This document shows, in pieces, positions 26,503-35,478 of a stretch of 64,000 nt of DNA. The notes under the pieces are model-generated. The model saw only the letters and a program-made list of their open reading frames with translations, was not told where the DNA came from and did no database searches. Origin of the DNA: Natrinema gelatinilyticum. GTDB taxonomy: Archaea > Halobacteriota > Halobacteria > Halobacteriales > Natrialbaceae. The translations under genes were made by a program, and so were the position numbers. Within the stretch, counting starts at the first letter, position 1. Each line of letters begins with the position of its first letter. The DNA lies in contig NZ_CP100756.1 of assembly GCF_024266705.1 (NCBI RefSeq), forward strand, positions 1,736,001 through 1,800,000. Direction: 5' to 3'.

Positions 26503-26632
26503 CGGTTCGCCTCGGATACGACCGGTTCTGGAGGGTGCTCGAGTGCCCGCCCGGCTATTCGAGGCCGCTTCCCGGTGCTTGAGGCCCCGCCGAGTGGATC
26601 GAATTTGCGATGGTCCGCGCTCGAGCGTCGAG

Positions 26633-27049
26633 TCAGCGCATGACGGTAACCGGAACCGGGGACCGACGGACGACCTTTTCAGCGACGCTGCCGAGCAAAA
26701 CGCGGGAGAGACCCGACCGACCGTGGCTCCCGACGACGATGTGATCGATGTCGTGGTCCGACGCGTACGAGACGATTTCGCGCGCGGGGTTTCCGGCGAC
26801 GAGTTCGGTCCGAAACTCGAGGTCGGGATCGCGAACGATCTCCCAGGTCTCGTCTGGGAACTCCTCGGCGACCTCCTCCTCTCGCTCTCGAATCATGTCC
26901 TGTGCGAGCTTGACGCTGGCGCCTGGGGTTCCGTCTGCCGCTTCGATGACGCGCAGCAGCACGATCTCGTGGTCGGAATACGTGGTGAACGCGTGTTCGA
27001 CTGCCTTCTGTGCGGGTTCCGACGCGTCGTAGGCGACGAGGACTGCCAT
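26633..27049 (-). CDS. Universal stress protein (UspA family)
   Basis: 138 residues, the usual single-domain length. It starts MAVLVAYDASEPAQKAVEHA, with the Asp of the ATP-binding strand, and contains DHIVVGSHGRSGLSRVLLGS followed by VAEKVVRRSPVPV. This is the G-x2-G-x9-G-S/T nucleotide loop. It therefore belongs to the ATP-binding Usp subgroup. Haloarchaeal genomes carry many paralogues responding to stress. It is convergent with the VOC gene. Confidence 0.92.
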   Translation of the reverse strand: MAVLVAYDASEPAQKAVEHAFTTYSDHEIVLLRVIEAADGTPGASVKLAQDMIREREEEVAEEFPDETWEIVRDPDLEFRTELVAGNPAREIVSYASDHDIDHIVVGSHGRSGLSRVLLGSVAEKVVRRSPVPVTVMR

Positions 27050-27818
27050 ACGTGTACTCGCGCGCTCGACGCTATTAATCCGGCTGATGGCGGCCGATCG
27101 GTGGCTCGGCGAATTCTCATCGAGTTGCCGCGGGGCAGAAGAGCCCGTCGGTCGTCGTATCTCGGCGTCTTCTCGAAATCCCGTTCAGTCTACCGTCACA
27201 CGGCGGGATACGGCTCTCGAGGAGCGGTCAGCGGGCAGGGGCAAAACGAGTCGGCGGAACTCGTATCGGTCACCTTCTTCCGTTACTCGTCCAGCGTCTC
27301 CGGGTCGTCCGAACTCACCCGGCCGGAGCCACTCGAGCGCGAGTGATTTATCCGTCGGCCGCCTACGTTCACCCTCCACTCGAGCCCGGCGGATAGCCGA
27401 TCTTTCGTCGCTCGGCGCTTCCACCGAAACCACCACGCCGGCGGCGAGAGACCGGCCCGATAACGGGACTCGAGCGCTCGTCACCCGAACCGGCTCGATG
27501 AACGACCTGTGACCTCGAGCGTGCCCTTCGTCCTCCGGTTGGAACGTGCTCTACTCGTCTCTCCTCGATTAAATCACCCCCGCCGACTCCTGTGTGGGAC
27601 TATTCGTGCCCGAAAGGTGTGGTATTCGGCAGTCCCGTGACTGAACTGCAGACCCGAAACACCCACCGCTCGGGATTCCACGTCGGTCACGGCGTGGAGG
27701 GTGACAAACGTGTACTGAATTCGGCAAATATTAATATACAGAATTCGGTATCTGCAGTGAACTCCTTCGAGTACGCGATCAGTGGCACGAATCAGAAGGA
27801 CATCTGTCTCGAAAACCA
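27050..27818. other. Intergenic region ending in cysE control region
   Basis: About 770 bp without a supported gene. The last 120 bp are A/T-rich and contain the direct repeat described separately; the rest has frames on both strands without motifs. Confidence 0.45.
27717..27748 (+). promoter_or_regulatory. Direct repeat flanking a TATA-like box upstream of cysE
   Basis: GAATTCGG occurs at 27717-27724 and again at 27741-27748 (24-nt period). Between them is AAATATTAATATAC, a strong TATA candidate. The arrangement looks like paired operator sites over a promoter, 71 nt before the cysE ATG. Confidence 0.45.
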
Positions 27819-28691
27819 ATGACCGACACACACATGGAGCCTGTTCAGGACGCACTCCTGCGATCGTACGACGATGACGATATCAGCGTCCCGCAGCGAT
27901 CAGGACGGGACCACGACAACCCCAACGTCCGCGAGGAAATCGCCCTCCTCAGGAAACTTCTGTTCCCGCAGTGCTGGTGCGTGAAACCGTACGCCACCCG
28001 CTCGGCCGTACGCGAGAAGCTCGATCGGCTGGCGGATCTCTTCGTATCGGGTATCGAATTGTACTCGAGACCGAACGCTCGGGCTATCGTCGACGAGGTC
28101 CTGCAGGGACTTCACGACGTCCGCGCGCAACTCACAGACGACGTCGAGGCCGCGTACAAGGGTGATCCAGCTGCTAAGAGCAAACTCGAAATAATTCGGT
28201 GCTATCCGGGGTTTCACGCCATCACGGTTCAGCGGGTGGCGCATCTGCTGTATCAACACGGTGCCCCCGAGTACGCGCGGGAACTCACGGAGGCGGCGAA
28301 GACGACGACCGGAATCGATATTCACCCCGGTGCGGCAATCGGGAGCCACTTCTTCGTCGACCACGGGACGGGTGTCGTGATCGGCGAAACCGCGACGATC
28401 GGCGACTGGGTTCGCCTGTATCAGGACGTGACCCTGGGAACCCTCCATTTCAAAGACGGAGAAGAGAGCCCCCACATGCTCGAGAAAGGGTACGAGCGCC
28501 ATCCCACCATTGGCGACCACGTCGTCATCGGCGCCGGGGCCAACATCATGGGTCCGATTTCGATCGGCGACCACGCGAAGATCGGGTCGAATTCGTGGGT
28601 CACCGACGACGTTCCCGAACGAACCACCGTCTACGTCTCGAATCAGAGCGAAATGAAACGGCGGGAGAAGTCGCCGGTTCGGAACGAGTGA
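27819..28691 (+). CDS. cysE: Serine O-acetyltransferase
   Basis: 290 residues with an N-terminal helical domain (about 30-165) and a left-handed beta-helix of hexapeptide repeats. Catalytic-site sequences GIDIHPGAAIGSHFFVDHGT and GVVIGETATIGDWVRLYQDV are intact, with His in HPG and VDHG. An insert HFKDGEESPHMLEKGYERHP interrupts the helix, as in the longer EpsC-type enzymes. It converts L-serine and acetyl-CoA to O-acetylserine, the acceptor for sulfide in cysteine synthesis. No cysteine synthase gene is next to it. The ATG at 27819 is followed by another at 27834; the first was kept. Confidence 0.92.
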   Translation: MTDTHMEPVQDALLRSYDDDDISVPQRSGRDHDNPNVREEIALLRKLLFPQCWCVKPYATRSAVREKLDRLADLFVSGIELYSRPNARAIVDEVLQGLHDVRAQLTDDVEAAYKGDPAAKSKLEIIRCYPGFHAITVQRVAHLLYQHGAPEYARELTEAAKTTTGIDIHPGAAIGSHFFVDHGTGVVIGETATIGDWVRLYQDVTLGTLHFKDGEESPHMLEKGYERHPTIGDHVVIGAGANIMGPISIGDHAKIGSNSWVTDDVPERTTVYVSNQSEMKRREKSPVRNE

Positions 28692-28761
28692 CGCGCTCCG
28701 AAGGGGTTCCGCTCGCTCACGTCGGTCGCTCGCGCAAAAATCTCCACCAAAAAGACGTCTC

Positions 28762-29844
28762 TTACTCCTCGAACCAGAACGTCCCGTCGCGCTGCACCAC
28801 TTCCCCGTCCACTTCGATGAACGAGTCCTCGCTCATGTCTACGATCATATCCACGTGGACCGCGGAGTCGTTGGCTTCGTTGCCCTCGCCGACGGTAGCG
28901 TCGTAGGCCCGACCGACTGCCATGTGTACCGTATCGCCCATCTTCTCGTCGAACAGCATGTTGTAGGTAAACTGGTCGATGTCGCGGTTCATCCCGATGC
29001 CGAGTTCGCCCAGTCTGCGCGCGCCGTCGTCCGTGTTTAGTACCTCGGTCAGGACGTCCTCGTTTGTCGCGGCCGAGTGAGAGACGACGTCGCCGCCCTC
29101 GAACTCGAGGTACACGTCGGTGATCTCCCGGCCTTGGTGGTACAAGGGCATGTCGAACAGCACTTCGCCCTCGACGCTGTCGGGTTGGGGTGCGGTGAAG
29201 ACCTCGCCACCGGGCAGGTTGTGCTCGCCGTAGTCGTTGGTCGTCGGGTTGCCCGCGATGGACATCGTCAGGTCGGTCGTGTCGCCGCTTTTGATCCGGA
29301 TTTCCTCGGCGGGATCCATGATCTCGACCATGTTCTCCTGGTGTTCGCGCTGTGCGTCCCAGTCTTTGTTGACGGCGTCCCAGACGAAGTTCTCGTAGGC
29401 CTCGGTGCTCATCTCGGCCAGTTGCGCGTTCGCGGGTGCGGGGAACTGGGTGAGACACCATCGTTTCGAGAGCCGTTCCTCCAAGATCGGCCGGTGGGCC
29501 TGCTGGTGGGCCGCGCTGATTTCGGGATCGACGTCGCTGGTCTGAGTGACGTTGTCGCTGGCCCGGATGGCGATGTAGACGTCGGTGTTTTCGATGAGCG
29601 CGAGTTCGTGGTCCGGCGTCTCGAAGTCGCCGTCCGAAGATCGAAGGTACGCGCGCTGACTGCGCTTGCCGGTTCGCTGGCTCGTGGTCACGGGATTGGC
29701 TCCTCGGTCACCGATCACCTCGTGGAGTGCGACGACCAGGTCCTCGGCGACGGGGTGGGCGTCGACGACGACGTTATCCCCTTCCTCCATCTCGACCGAA
29801 TGGGTCGCGATGATCTCGGCGTGTTCGCGGATTCGCGGGTCCAT
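28762..29844 (-). CDS. M29-family aminopeptidase
   Basis: 360 residues, the normal length for thermophilic-aminopeptidase (M29) proteins. Metal-site motifs are present: GEHNLPGGEVFTAPQPDSVE (Glu), then MGDTVHMAVGRAY (His) and VHVDMIVDM (His, Asp). The N-terminus MDPRIREHAEIIATHSVEM is family-typical. It removes N-terminal residues from peptides in the cytosol. It is convergent with cysE and stands alone. The start agrees with a TATA-like segment (TCCCGGTATTGATC region) being weak, so promoter assignment is uncertain. Confidence 0.92.
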   Translation of the reverse strand: MDPRIREHAEIIATHSVEMEEGDNVVVDAHPVAEDLVVALHEVIGDRGANPVTTSQRTGKRSQRAYLRSSDGDFETPDHELALIENTDVYIAIRASDNVTQTSDVDPEISAAHQQAHRPILEERLSKRWCLTQFPAPANAQLAEMSTEAYENFVWDAVNKDWDAQREHQENMVEIMDPAEEIRIKSGDTTDLTMSIAGNPTTNDYGEHNLPGGEVFTAPQPDSVEGEVLFDMPLYHQGREITDVYLEFEGGDVVSHSAATNEDVLTEVLNTDDGARRLGELGIGMNRDIDQFTYNMLFDEKMGDTVHMAVGRAYDATVGEGNEANDSAVHVDMIVDMSEDSFIEVDGEVVQRDGTFWFEE

Positions 29845-30155
29845 ATCCCGGTATTGATCGGGGGAGGGAAAAACGATTCGTGATGCGGAATTTCGGGATG
29901 CATCGACTGGCCTGTGTCACGATCTCGGTCCGTGGCCCGTCCGTATTCGTCGGTAGCGTCCATTTCAGTATCGCGCCTCGAGGGCGAGAAGCGACCCGGT
30001 GGGTTCTGCCCCTCACTGCCGACCGTCTCCTGGAAGAACGAGACTGACGCTGCCGTCAGAACGAGTGCGAGCGGGGACGAGTCATACGTTACGCCATACA
30101 TGACGTGCTGGTTACGCTTCGATCGGTGCGTGCGCCTTCGTCGCGGCTACTCTCG
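29845..30155. other. Intergenic, no gene seen
   Basis: About 310 bp between the aminopeptidase start and the end of the broken carboxypeptidase. No motif-bearing frame is present. Confidence 0.4.
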
Positions 30156-31412
30156 TTATCGACTGTCCACCGTCGTCCATTCTGCGAGCGCAACCGCGAG
30201 ATCCCGCCCGAACCGTCGCGCAGTTGTCGGCGTCACGGGATCGATCTCTGTCCCGACGTACGGCACCTCGAGTGAGACGGCCGTCTCGGCTCCCAACTGC
30301 GAACAGTACCGCTCGAACGTATGAAGCAGTCCCGACTGGCCGTCGAAACTCGCCAACCCGGTACCCGGACTCGCATCGAAGGTGAGCGTCGGCCCGTCGG
30401 CACTCGAGCGAGACTGTGTCACGTCCTCGAGTCACGTCGCGAGCCCACGAAGGCCGGCGCTCGCGGCCGACGGTTCGGTTACGAAGAACGGTCGGTCGTT
30501 GATATCGCCGCCCCACTTGTACGGGCAGTGGAAATCCAGTGCGAACGCGATGGATCCGTGTGATCGCAGATACGTGGCGACCGCCGCGGTGGTCGGGTAC
30601 AGTGGCGATAGATCAGTGATCGCGTTCTCGTTGACGTAGTCCCGATTGTGATCGTGGGGCGAACGGTGTTTTCCCTGGTCGCCACGTTCGACCCCATCGA
30701 GGTCTCCGAACGGGTAGACGTGGAACCGATGCGTCTCGAGCAGCGCACCCGCGTCCTCGCTCTCGAGGAGTTCCCGGAGGGCGCCCTCGAGAGCGTACGA
30801 GGCCGTCGATTCGCAGGCGTGATGGCGGGCTGCGAGTGCGACGTGGCGATCGGCGTCGGACGGGCCGAGCCGAACGACCGGCACCGTTCTCCCGCCTGCG
30901 GTCGTCGTCAGCGTCTCGACGGTCAGGCGCGGATCGGACTCGTATTCGAACGCGAACGCGTCGGAATCGGCGCGCTGATAGGGAAACGACAGGGCGAACT
31001 GCGCTCCCTCGCCGGCGTCGAACGCGTACCGGAATCCGGTCACATCGATGCGGCTGTCCGCCCCGAGCCATTGCCAGTCGTTCCAGGCGCCGTTCCCAAT
31101 CGGTTCTCCACAGGGCATCGCCGTTCGCACTGCCGGTCCGCGCGGTCCGACCACCTCGTCGTTCGGGAACTCGAATCTGAGTGTCTGGTCGACCTGACTC
31201 TCGAGGTCGATGTTCCAGTAGAACCAGCGTTGGGACGAATCCCTCGTTTCGGGCTCGAATCGAATCGTGTCGCCGTCGGCCCCGACGACGCGGCCGTTAC
31301 CGCCGGGATGGGTGGTCCGAAGCGTCGCCCGCCCGGCACTCGTCTCGAGTTCGTATACCACGCCGGCGTCAGTCATCGCCGCCACATCGCGGACTGCTCC
31401 CTCGACGTCCAT
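30156..31412 (-). pseudogene. M14 zinc carboxypeptidase interrupted by one in-frame TGA
   Basis: The 419-codon frame encodes an N-terminal beta domain of the cytosolic-carboxypeptidase type (WFYWNIDLES, LRFEFPND) followed by an M14 catalytic domain. Zn ligands are HxxE in ALAARHHACEST and His in ALDFHCPYKWGG; GKHRSPHDHNRDY lies between. The general-base Glu is in AVSLEVPYVGTEID near the end. A single TGA at 30432-30434 stops translation after SAGLRGLAT, and the frame resumes at the next codon (LEDVTQSRSS). The predicted product of the first part lacks the catalytic Glu. Nonsense mutation is the simplest reading; a sequencing error or readthrough cannot be excluded. The substrate would be a C-terminal amino acid of a peptide. 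Confidence 0.8.
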
Positions 31413-31524
31413 ACGTCTCAGTCGAAGGACATCCCTGTGAATTCGTGCGTTTCATCATTCCCATCGATTCGGTGCGGATCGACCGAACGTCGATTATTTG
31501 GCCCCCCTTCGTGTATCCCGACTC

Positions 31525-32541
31525 GTGATCGATTTCCGCTCAGATACCGTGACGACACCCGACGACGCCATGCGAGAGGCCGCCGCCACGGCCGACGTCG
31601 GTGACGACGTCTACGGCGAGGACCCGACGGTGAACGAACTCGAGGCTCGCGTCGCCTCCCGACTCGGAACGGAGTCGGCGCTGTACTTCCCGACGGGGAC
31701 GATGGCGAACCAGGCCGCCGCTCGCGTCCACACCGAGCACGGACAGGAGGTACTCGCCGACCGACGGAGCCACGTCGTGACGTACGAACTCGGCGGACTG
31801 GCACAGCACTCGGGGCTCCAGGTACGGATGATCGACGCCGACCGCGGCGTTCCGTCGCCGGAACGAATCGCCGCGGCGTCGGTCGAGGAAGATCTGCACC
31901 GACCCGGGACCGGATTGCTCTGCCTCGAGAATACACACAACGCTCGCGGTGGGCTCGCGATCGAACCGGATCAGATCGCCGCGGCCGCGACAGCGGCCCG
32001 CGAACGCGGTGTCGCCGTGCATCTCGACGGGGCGCGATTGTTCAACGCAGCGACGGCGCTTTCCGTTCCGGTCACGGCATTTATCGACTCCGTCGACTCC
32101 GTCATGGTGTCGCTCTCGAAGGGACTGGGTGCGCCCGTCGGGTCGGTTCTCGCGGGCGACGAGAGGTTCATCGAGCGCGCCCGCCGCACGCGAAAGCTGT
32201 TCGGCGGCGGAATGCGGCAGGTTGGAATCGTCGCGGGGCCCGCGCTCGAAGCCCTCGAGAACGTCGACGACCTCGAGGCTGATCACGAGAACGCACGACT
32301 GTTGGCCGACGGTTTGGACGATGTCGGTGGATTCGATGTCCAGCGACCGGAGACGAACATCGTTCTCGCGAACGTTTCGGAAACGGGTCTCGAATCGACG
32401 GCCGTCGTCGACGCGTTACGCGACCGTGACGTGCTAGCGTCGCCGTTCGGACCGACGACGATCCGCTTCTGTACACACCGCGATATCACTCGCGATGACG
32501 TCGTTCGGACGCTCGAACGCCTCGAAGATGGAATCGTGTGA
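31525..32541 (+). CDS. ltaE: Low-specificity L-threonine aldolase / beta-eliminating lyase
   Basis: 338 residues from GTG 31525 (VIDFRSDTVTTPDDAMR), the conserved start of the family; the upstream extension to 31498 is unlikely. PLP contacts are visible: YFPTGTMANQAA, LLCLENTHN, VHLDGARLFNAA (Asp) and the Schiff-base Lys in VSLSKGLGAPVGS. It cleaves L-threonine or allo-threonine to glycine and acetaldehyde. Divergent from the broken M14 gene across 112 bp. Substrate preference cannot be deduced. Confidence 0.9.
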   Translation: MIDFRSDTVTTPDDAMREAAATADVGDDVYGEDPTVNELEARVASRLGTESALYFPTGTMANQAAARVHTEHGQEVLADRRSHVVTYELGGLAQHSGLQVRMIDADRGVPSPERIAAASVEEDLHRPGTGLLCLENTHNARGGLAIEPDQIAAAATAARERGVAVHLDGARLFNAATALSVPVTAFIDSVDSVMVSLSKGLGAPVGSVLAGDERFIERARRTRKLFGGGMRQVGIVAGPALEALENVDDLEADHENARLLADGLDDVGGFDVQRPETNIVLANVSETGLESTAVVDALRDRDVLASPFGPTTIRFCTHRDITRDDVVRTLERLEDGIV

Positions 32542-32555
32542 GGGTGAGTCTCGGG

Positions 32556-32702
32556 TTACCGGTCACCGCGCATCCCGTCGCGGAATTCGAGGACCGTCCG
32601 TCGTAAGAGGAGATAGGAAAAGAACACCAGCGAGAGCAGGATTAGGACGACCGCGACGATGACGGGATCGTCGGGGATGAGACCGATGATGAAATCCAGC
32701 AT
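32556..32702 (-). CDS. Short single-helix membrane protein (48 aa)
   Basis: From ATG 32702 the protein reads MLDFIIGLIPDDP, then one strong helix (VIVAVVLILLSLVFFSYLLL), and ends RRTVLEFRDGMRGDR. A conserved-looking haloarchaeal mini membrane protein of unknown function. The longer frame starting at 33050 adds an Arg-rich, non-conserved-looking region and was rejected. It is convergent with the threonine aldolase gene. Confidence 0.65.
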   Translation of the reverse strand: MLDFIIGLIPDDPVIVAVVLILLSLVFFSYLLLRRTVLEFRDGMRGDR

Positions 32703-33154
32703 ATGCGGCGCGTACACTGTCAGCGTGGTTAACCGTTTCGACCTCGATTTCACGGCCCTGTCACCGTAACGAACTAACTGCAATCGCCGTTTTAGCTTGC
32801 GCTGCTTATTACGTGTCGCCGGTCCAAGCAACGCATGCGCCTCGATCGTTGGCCCTCTACCACACCGCCGGTCTGTTCGAGGTTCGTCCTCGAGATCGAG
32901 GCCAGCCGCCCTTGCCTTGCAACCCGCGCCGGTTCGCCCGCCGCCCCCTCTGACTAACCGGTGTCCACGGGCGACCGGCTCCCCTCTGACATCGTTTCGC
33001 GTCAGGTCCCTGCTGACGTCGTTCCGCGGAACGTCTTCACTGGTCCTCACTGATACTGCGTCAGCAGTTGGCTCCCACCGACGCCATCTGTCGAGTCCGC
33101 CCGAGCGCCTCCCTCGATCGACGCCGTACTCGGTTTCCCGTTGCGCTCGTCCTG
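32703..33154. other. Intergenic, no gene seen
   Basis: About 450 bp with no recognisable gene. A GC-rich stretch (32870-33060) has frames on both strands with Arg/Pro-rich products that look like shadows. Confidence 0.4.
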
Positions 33155-33703
33155 TTACGACACCGAAATTCCAACCGTCTCGATGATCGTCCCGTCCGGT
33201 TCCTGAATCGCACCCTCGAGTCGACGGTCGGTGGTCGTCTTACCTGTCTCTCGGTCTTCGCTGCGTGCCGACTCGAGGACCCCGAACCCCGGCCGATTTC
33301 CGCGCGGGTCGGCGTGGCTCCCCGGGTTCACGAGCGTGACGTCGCCGGCGTCGATGACTGCCGGTCGGTGGCTGTGGCCGAAGACGACGACGTCAGCCGC
33401 ACGCGAACGGCCGAACATCGCGAGTCCCGTCTGGCCGCCGTCCCGTCGGTGCGTGAGCGCGAATCGAACGCCGTCCGCCTCGACGACGCGGGCCGGTGGC
33501 AACCGGTCGCAAACCGCCGGATCGTCGGCGTTTCCGTGGACCGCGTACAGCCGGTCGCATTCCCTCTGAAAGGCCTCGAGGGCCGCCTCGCTCGTGAAGT
33601 CGCCCGCGTGGAGAACGACGTCGGCGGTACGCGCGGCGGTCAGGGCCTCCCCCTCGAGTTCGTGACCGCTGGCACTGTGCGTATCCGAGAAGATGACGAT
33701 CAT
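33155..33703 (-). CDS. Metallophosphoesterase (YfcE/MJ0936-like)
   Basis: 182 residues with all calcineurin-like motifs: SDTH at the N-terminus, HAGDF, VHGNADD, ALTHR, FGHSHRP and NPGSHADPRGN. Proteins of this group bind two Mn or Ni ions and hydrolyse phosphodiesters; cellular substrate unknown. The tail after VLESARSED is longer than in MJ0936 and acidic/basic mixed. Divergent from the CDF transporter gene across 156 bp. Confidence 0.9.
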   Translation of the reverse strand: MIVIFSDTHSASGHELEGEALTAARTADVVLHAGDFTSEAALEAFQRECDRLYAVHGNADDPAVCDRLPPARVVEADGVRFALTHRRDGGQTGLAMFGRSRAADVVVFGHSHRPAVIDAGDVTLVNPGSHADPRGNRPGFGVLESARSEDRETGKTTTDRRLEGAIQEPDGTIIETVGISVS

Positions 33704-33859
33704 GGTCGTCGTTCGGCCCCCCCGAAGGGATTCGTTTCGGATTCGGACGTCGGTTTCGCTCGGATCGCAGCTCAGACCGGATCGGCCCGCTCCCAGAGGG
33801 GTGACCGCCGGCTCTAGAATGGCTTATACTTTTGACGGGCCCGTTCGTAGTCGCCGCCG

Positions 33860-34804
33860 ATGGCCAGTAGCACGTCTGTCGTCCTCGCCGCACTGTTCGC
33901 GAACGGCGCGATCGCGATTCTCAAATTCGGTGGCTTCCTGCTCACCGGCAGTCCCGCGATGCTGTCGGAAACGTACCACTCGGTTTCGGACACGGGCAAT
34001 CAGGTCTTCCTGCTGATCGGTATCCGCTACGGCGCACAGGAAGCGACGCGGGAACATCCGTTCGGCCACGGCAAGGCGCAGTTCTTCTATAGCCTTCTCG
34101 TGAGCGTCATGCTCTTCGGCATCGCCGGCTGGGAGAGCGCGCGACACGGTTACAACGCGCTGACCCACGGCGGCGTCCACCGGGCCAGCGAGGACGTCAC
34201 GCTCCTTCGATGGACGTTCGACCCGATATTCGTCAACTACGCCGTGCTGATCGGTGCTATCCTCTTCGAGTCCTACGCGCTCTGGAAAGCCTACCAGGGG
34301 ATGAGACGTCAGATGGACGAATACGGCTGGTCGAGTTTCCGCGAGGCGTTCCAGAAAACGAGCGACGTGACGACGCTGACTGCGCTCACTGAGGACACCA
34401 TCGCGCTCTCGGGTGCTGGGATCGCGCTCTTCGGAATCTACCTCACGAGAACAACCGGTAATCCGATGTACGATGCCAGTGCCGCACTCCTCATCGGTCT
34501 CATGCTCATGGGGTTCGCGGTCGCGCTCGCGTGGGAAAACAAGCGGCTCATCATCGGGGAGAGTCTGCCGCAAGGCGCGGAAGACGACCTTCGGCGGATC
34601 GTCGCCGATTGGGACGGCGTCACCGACCTCGTCGAACTCCGGACCGTCTTCTTCGGAGCGGGGAAACTGATCGTCACCGCCGACGTCGCGTTCGAGTCCG
34701 ACCTGGACACCGAAACGATCGACCGCAACATCTCCCAGATCGAACGTGCCCTGATGGACCACGACGGTCGTGTACAGAAGGTCTACATCGAACCCGAAGT
34801 CTAA
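33860..34804 (+). CDS. Cation diffusion facilitator family transporter
   Basis: 314 residues with about six membrane helices and a C-terminal cytosolic domain. The first metal site is in SETYHSVSDTGNQ (His40, Asp44), followed by HPFGHGKAQFFYSL. The second intramembrane site reads TALTEDTIAL, Glu-Asp instead of His-x3-Asp, as in SLC30A9-type members. The C-terminal domain (LRRIVADWDGVTDLVELRTV) has the CDF ferredoxin-like fold. It exports Zn, Mn or Fe by proton antiport; the ion is not certain. GCTTATACTTTT at 33824-33835 is a TATA box about 30 nt from the ATG, so probably leaderless. Confidence 0.9.
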   Translation: MASSTSVVLAALFANGAIAILKFGGFLLTGSPAMLSETYHSVSDTGNQVFLLIGIRYGAQEATREHPFGHGKAQFFYSLLVSVMLFGIAGWESARHGYNALTHGGVHRASEDVTLLRWTFDPIFVNYAVLIGAILFESYALWKAYQGMRRQMDEYGWSSFREAFQKTSDVTTLTALTEDTIALSGAGIALFGIYLTRTTGNPMYDASAALLIGLMLMGFAVALAWENKRLIIGESLPQGAEDDLRRIVADWDGVTDLVELRTVFFGAGKLIVTADVAFESDLDTETIDRNISQIERALMDHDGRVQKVYIEPEV

Positions 34805-34818
34805 CCGCCTCGGCCTCG

Positions 34819-35253
34819 CTATTCGTCAGACTCGTCGCGTTCGTCGCGTCCGCTGGTATCGCTTCCCCCATCGTAGGCCGCCACAACTGTCGATCCCGGC
34901 GGCCGGTCGTTCAGCACCGCCGTCACCGTCGTCTCCTCGAGATCGACCGTCGAGTGGACCTGATCCCAGCCGTCTCCGGTTTCGACGGCAATCGCAACGT
35001 CGGTCGGGCTCGCGCCCGGCGGCAGGTCCGACGGATCGTAGGCGAGCGCGATCTGGACCGCCTCGACCGCTTTCAGCTCCTCGCATGCGACGAGATCGAC
35101 TGGTTCGGCGAGGCTATCCGCCGGCGGCTCGCTGACACTTCGCTCGAGACCGAACTCGTTAGGGACGACCCCGGCGACGAGGGCGACGTGAGCCCCCGCG
35201 CTCTCGAGGGCGTATTCGTCGACGGTGCTGGAGTCGTATCCGGGAATAGCCAT
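34819..35253 (-). CDS. Hypothetical protein, acidic C-terminus (144 aa)
   Basis: From ATG 35253 (MAIPGYDSSTVDEYALESAG). No family recognised. It has a hydrophobic-alternating N-terminal half (HVALVAGVVPNEF), a Cys in VACEELKAVEAVQIALAYD and a C-terminal tail rich in Asp, Glu, Ser and Arg (GRDERDESDE). Codon use is typical of the chromosome. No signal peptide or membrane segment. It ends 14 bp from the CDF gene (convergent). Confidence 0.6.
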   Translation of the reverse strand: MAIPGYDSSTVDEYALESAGAHVALVAGVVPNEFGLERSVSEPPADSLAEPVDLVACEELKAVEAVQIALAYDPSDLPPGASPTDVAIAVETGDGWDQVHSTVDLEETTVTAVLNDRPPGSTVVAAYDGGSDTSGRDERDESDE

Positions 35254-35351
35254 ACTGGGAGCAGGCACTCGATACTCATGTCGCTGTAGCGCGCGTTCGC
35301 CGGCCGGCGATCATCACTGCCGCCGGCCGACTCGCGAACCGGCGACGACTG

Positions 35352-35432
35352 ATACGGTCTACTGTACCGATGTACCGGTGCAACCGCGACCGTCCTGCGG
35401 GTGCACCGGCAATGACTTACGGTAGACCGTAT
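35352..35432 (+). repeat. 81-nt palindromic repeat, copy 3
   Basis: ATACGGTCTACTGTACC ... GGTAGACCGTAT. The arms match copy 2 in the same orientation, but the GC-rich centre (CCGCGACCGTCCTGCGGG) is in the orientation of copy 1, as if the loop had flipped. It lies just upstream of the helicase gene. Confidence 0.85.
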
Positions 35433-35478
35433 GAACCGAGACGAATCCTTTTATCGGAGCGCGAACCTATCACGTAGT

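Noticed and set aside
30432..30434. TGA as selenocysteine codon in the M14 carboxypeptidase
   Set aside because: No selenocysteine system is known in haloarchaea, the position is not catalytic, and no SECIS-like element was seen. Nonsense mutation is simpler.
32556..33050. 164-codon form of the short membrane protein
   Set aside because: Only the last 48 residues look conserved and hydrophobic; the upstream part is Arg-rich shadow sequence.
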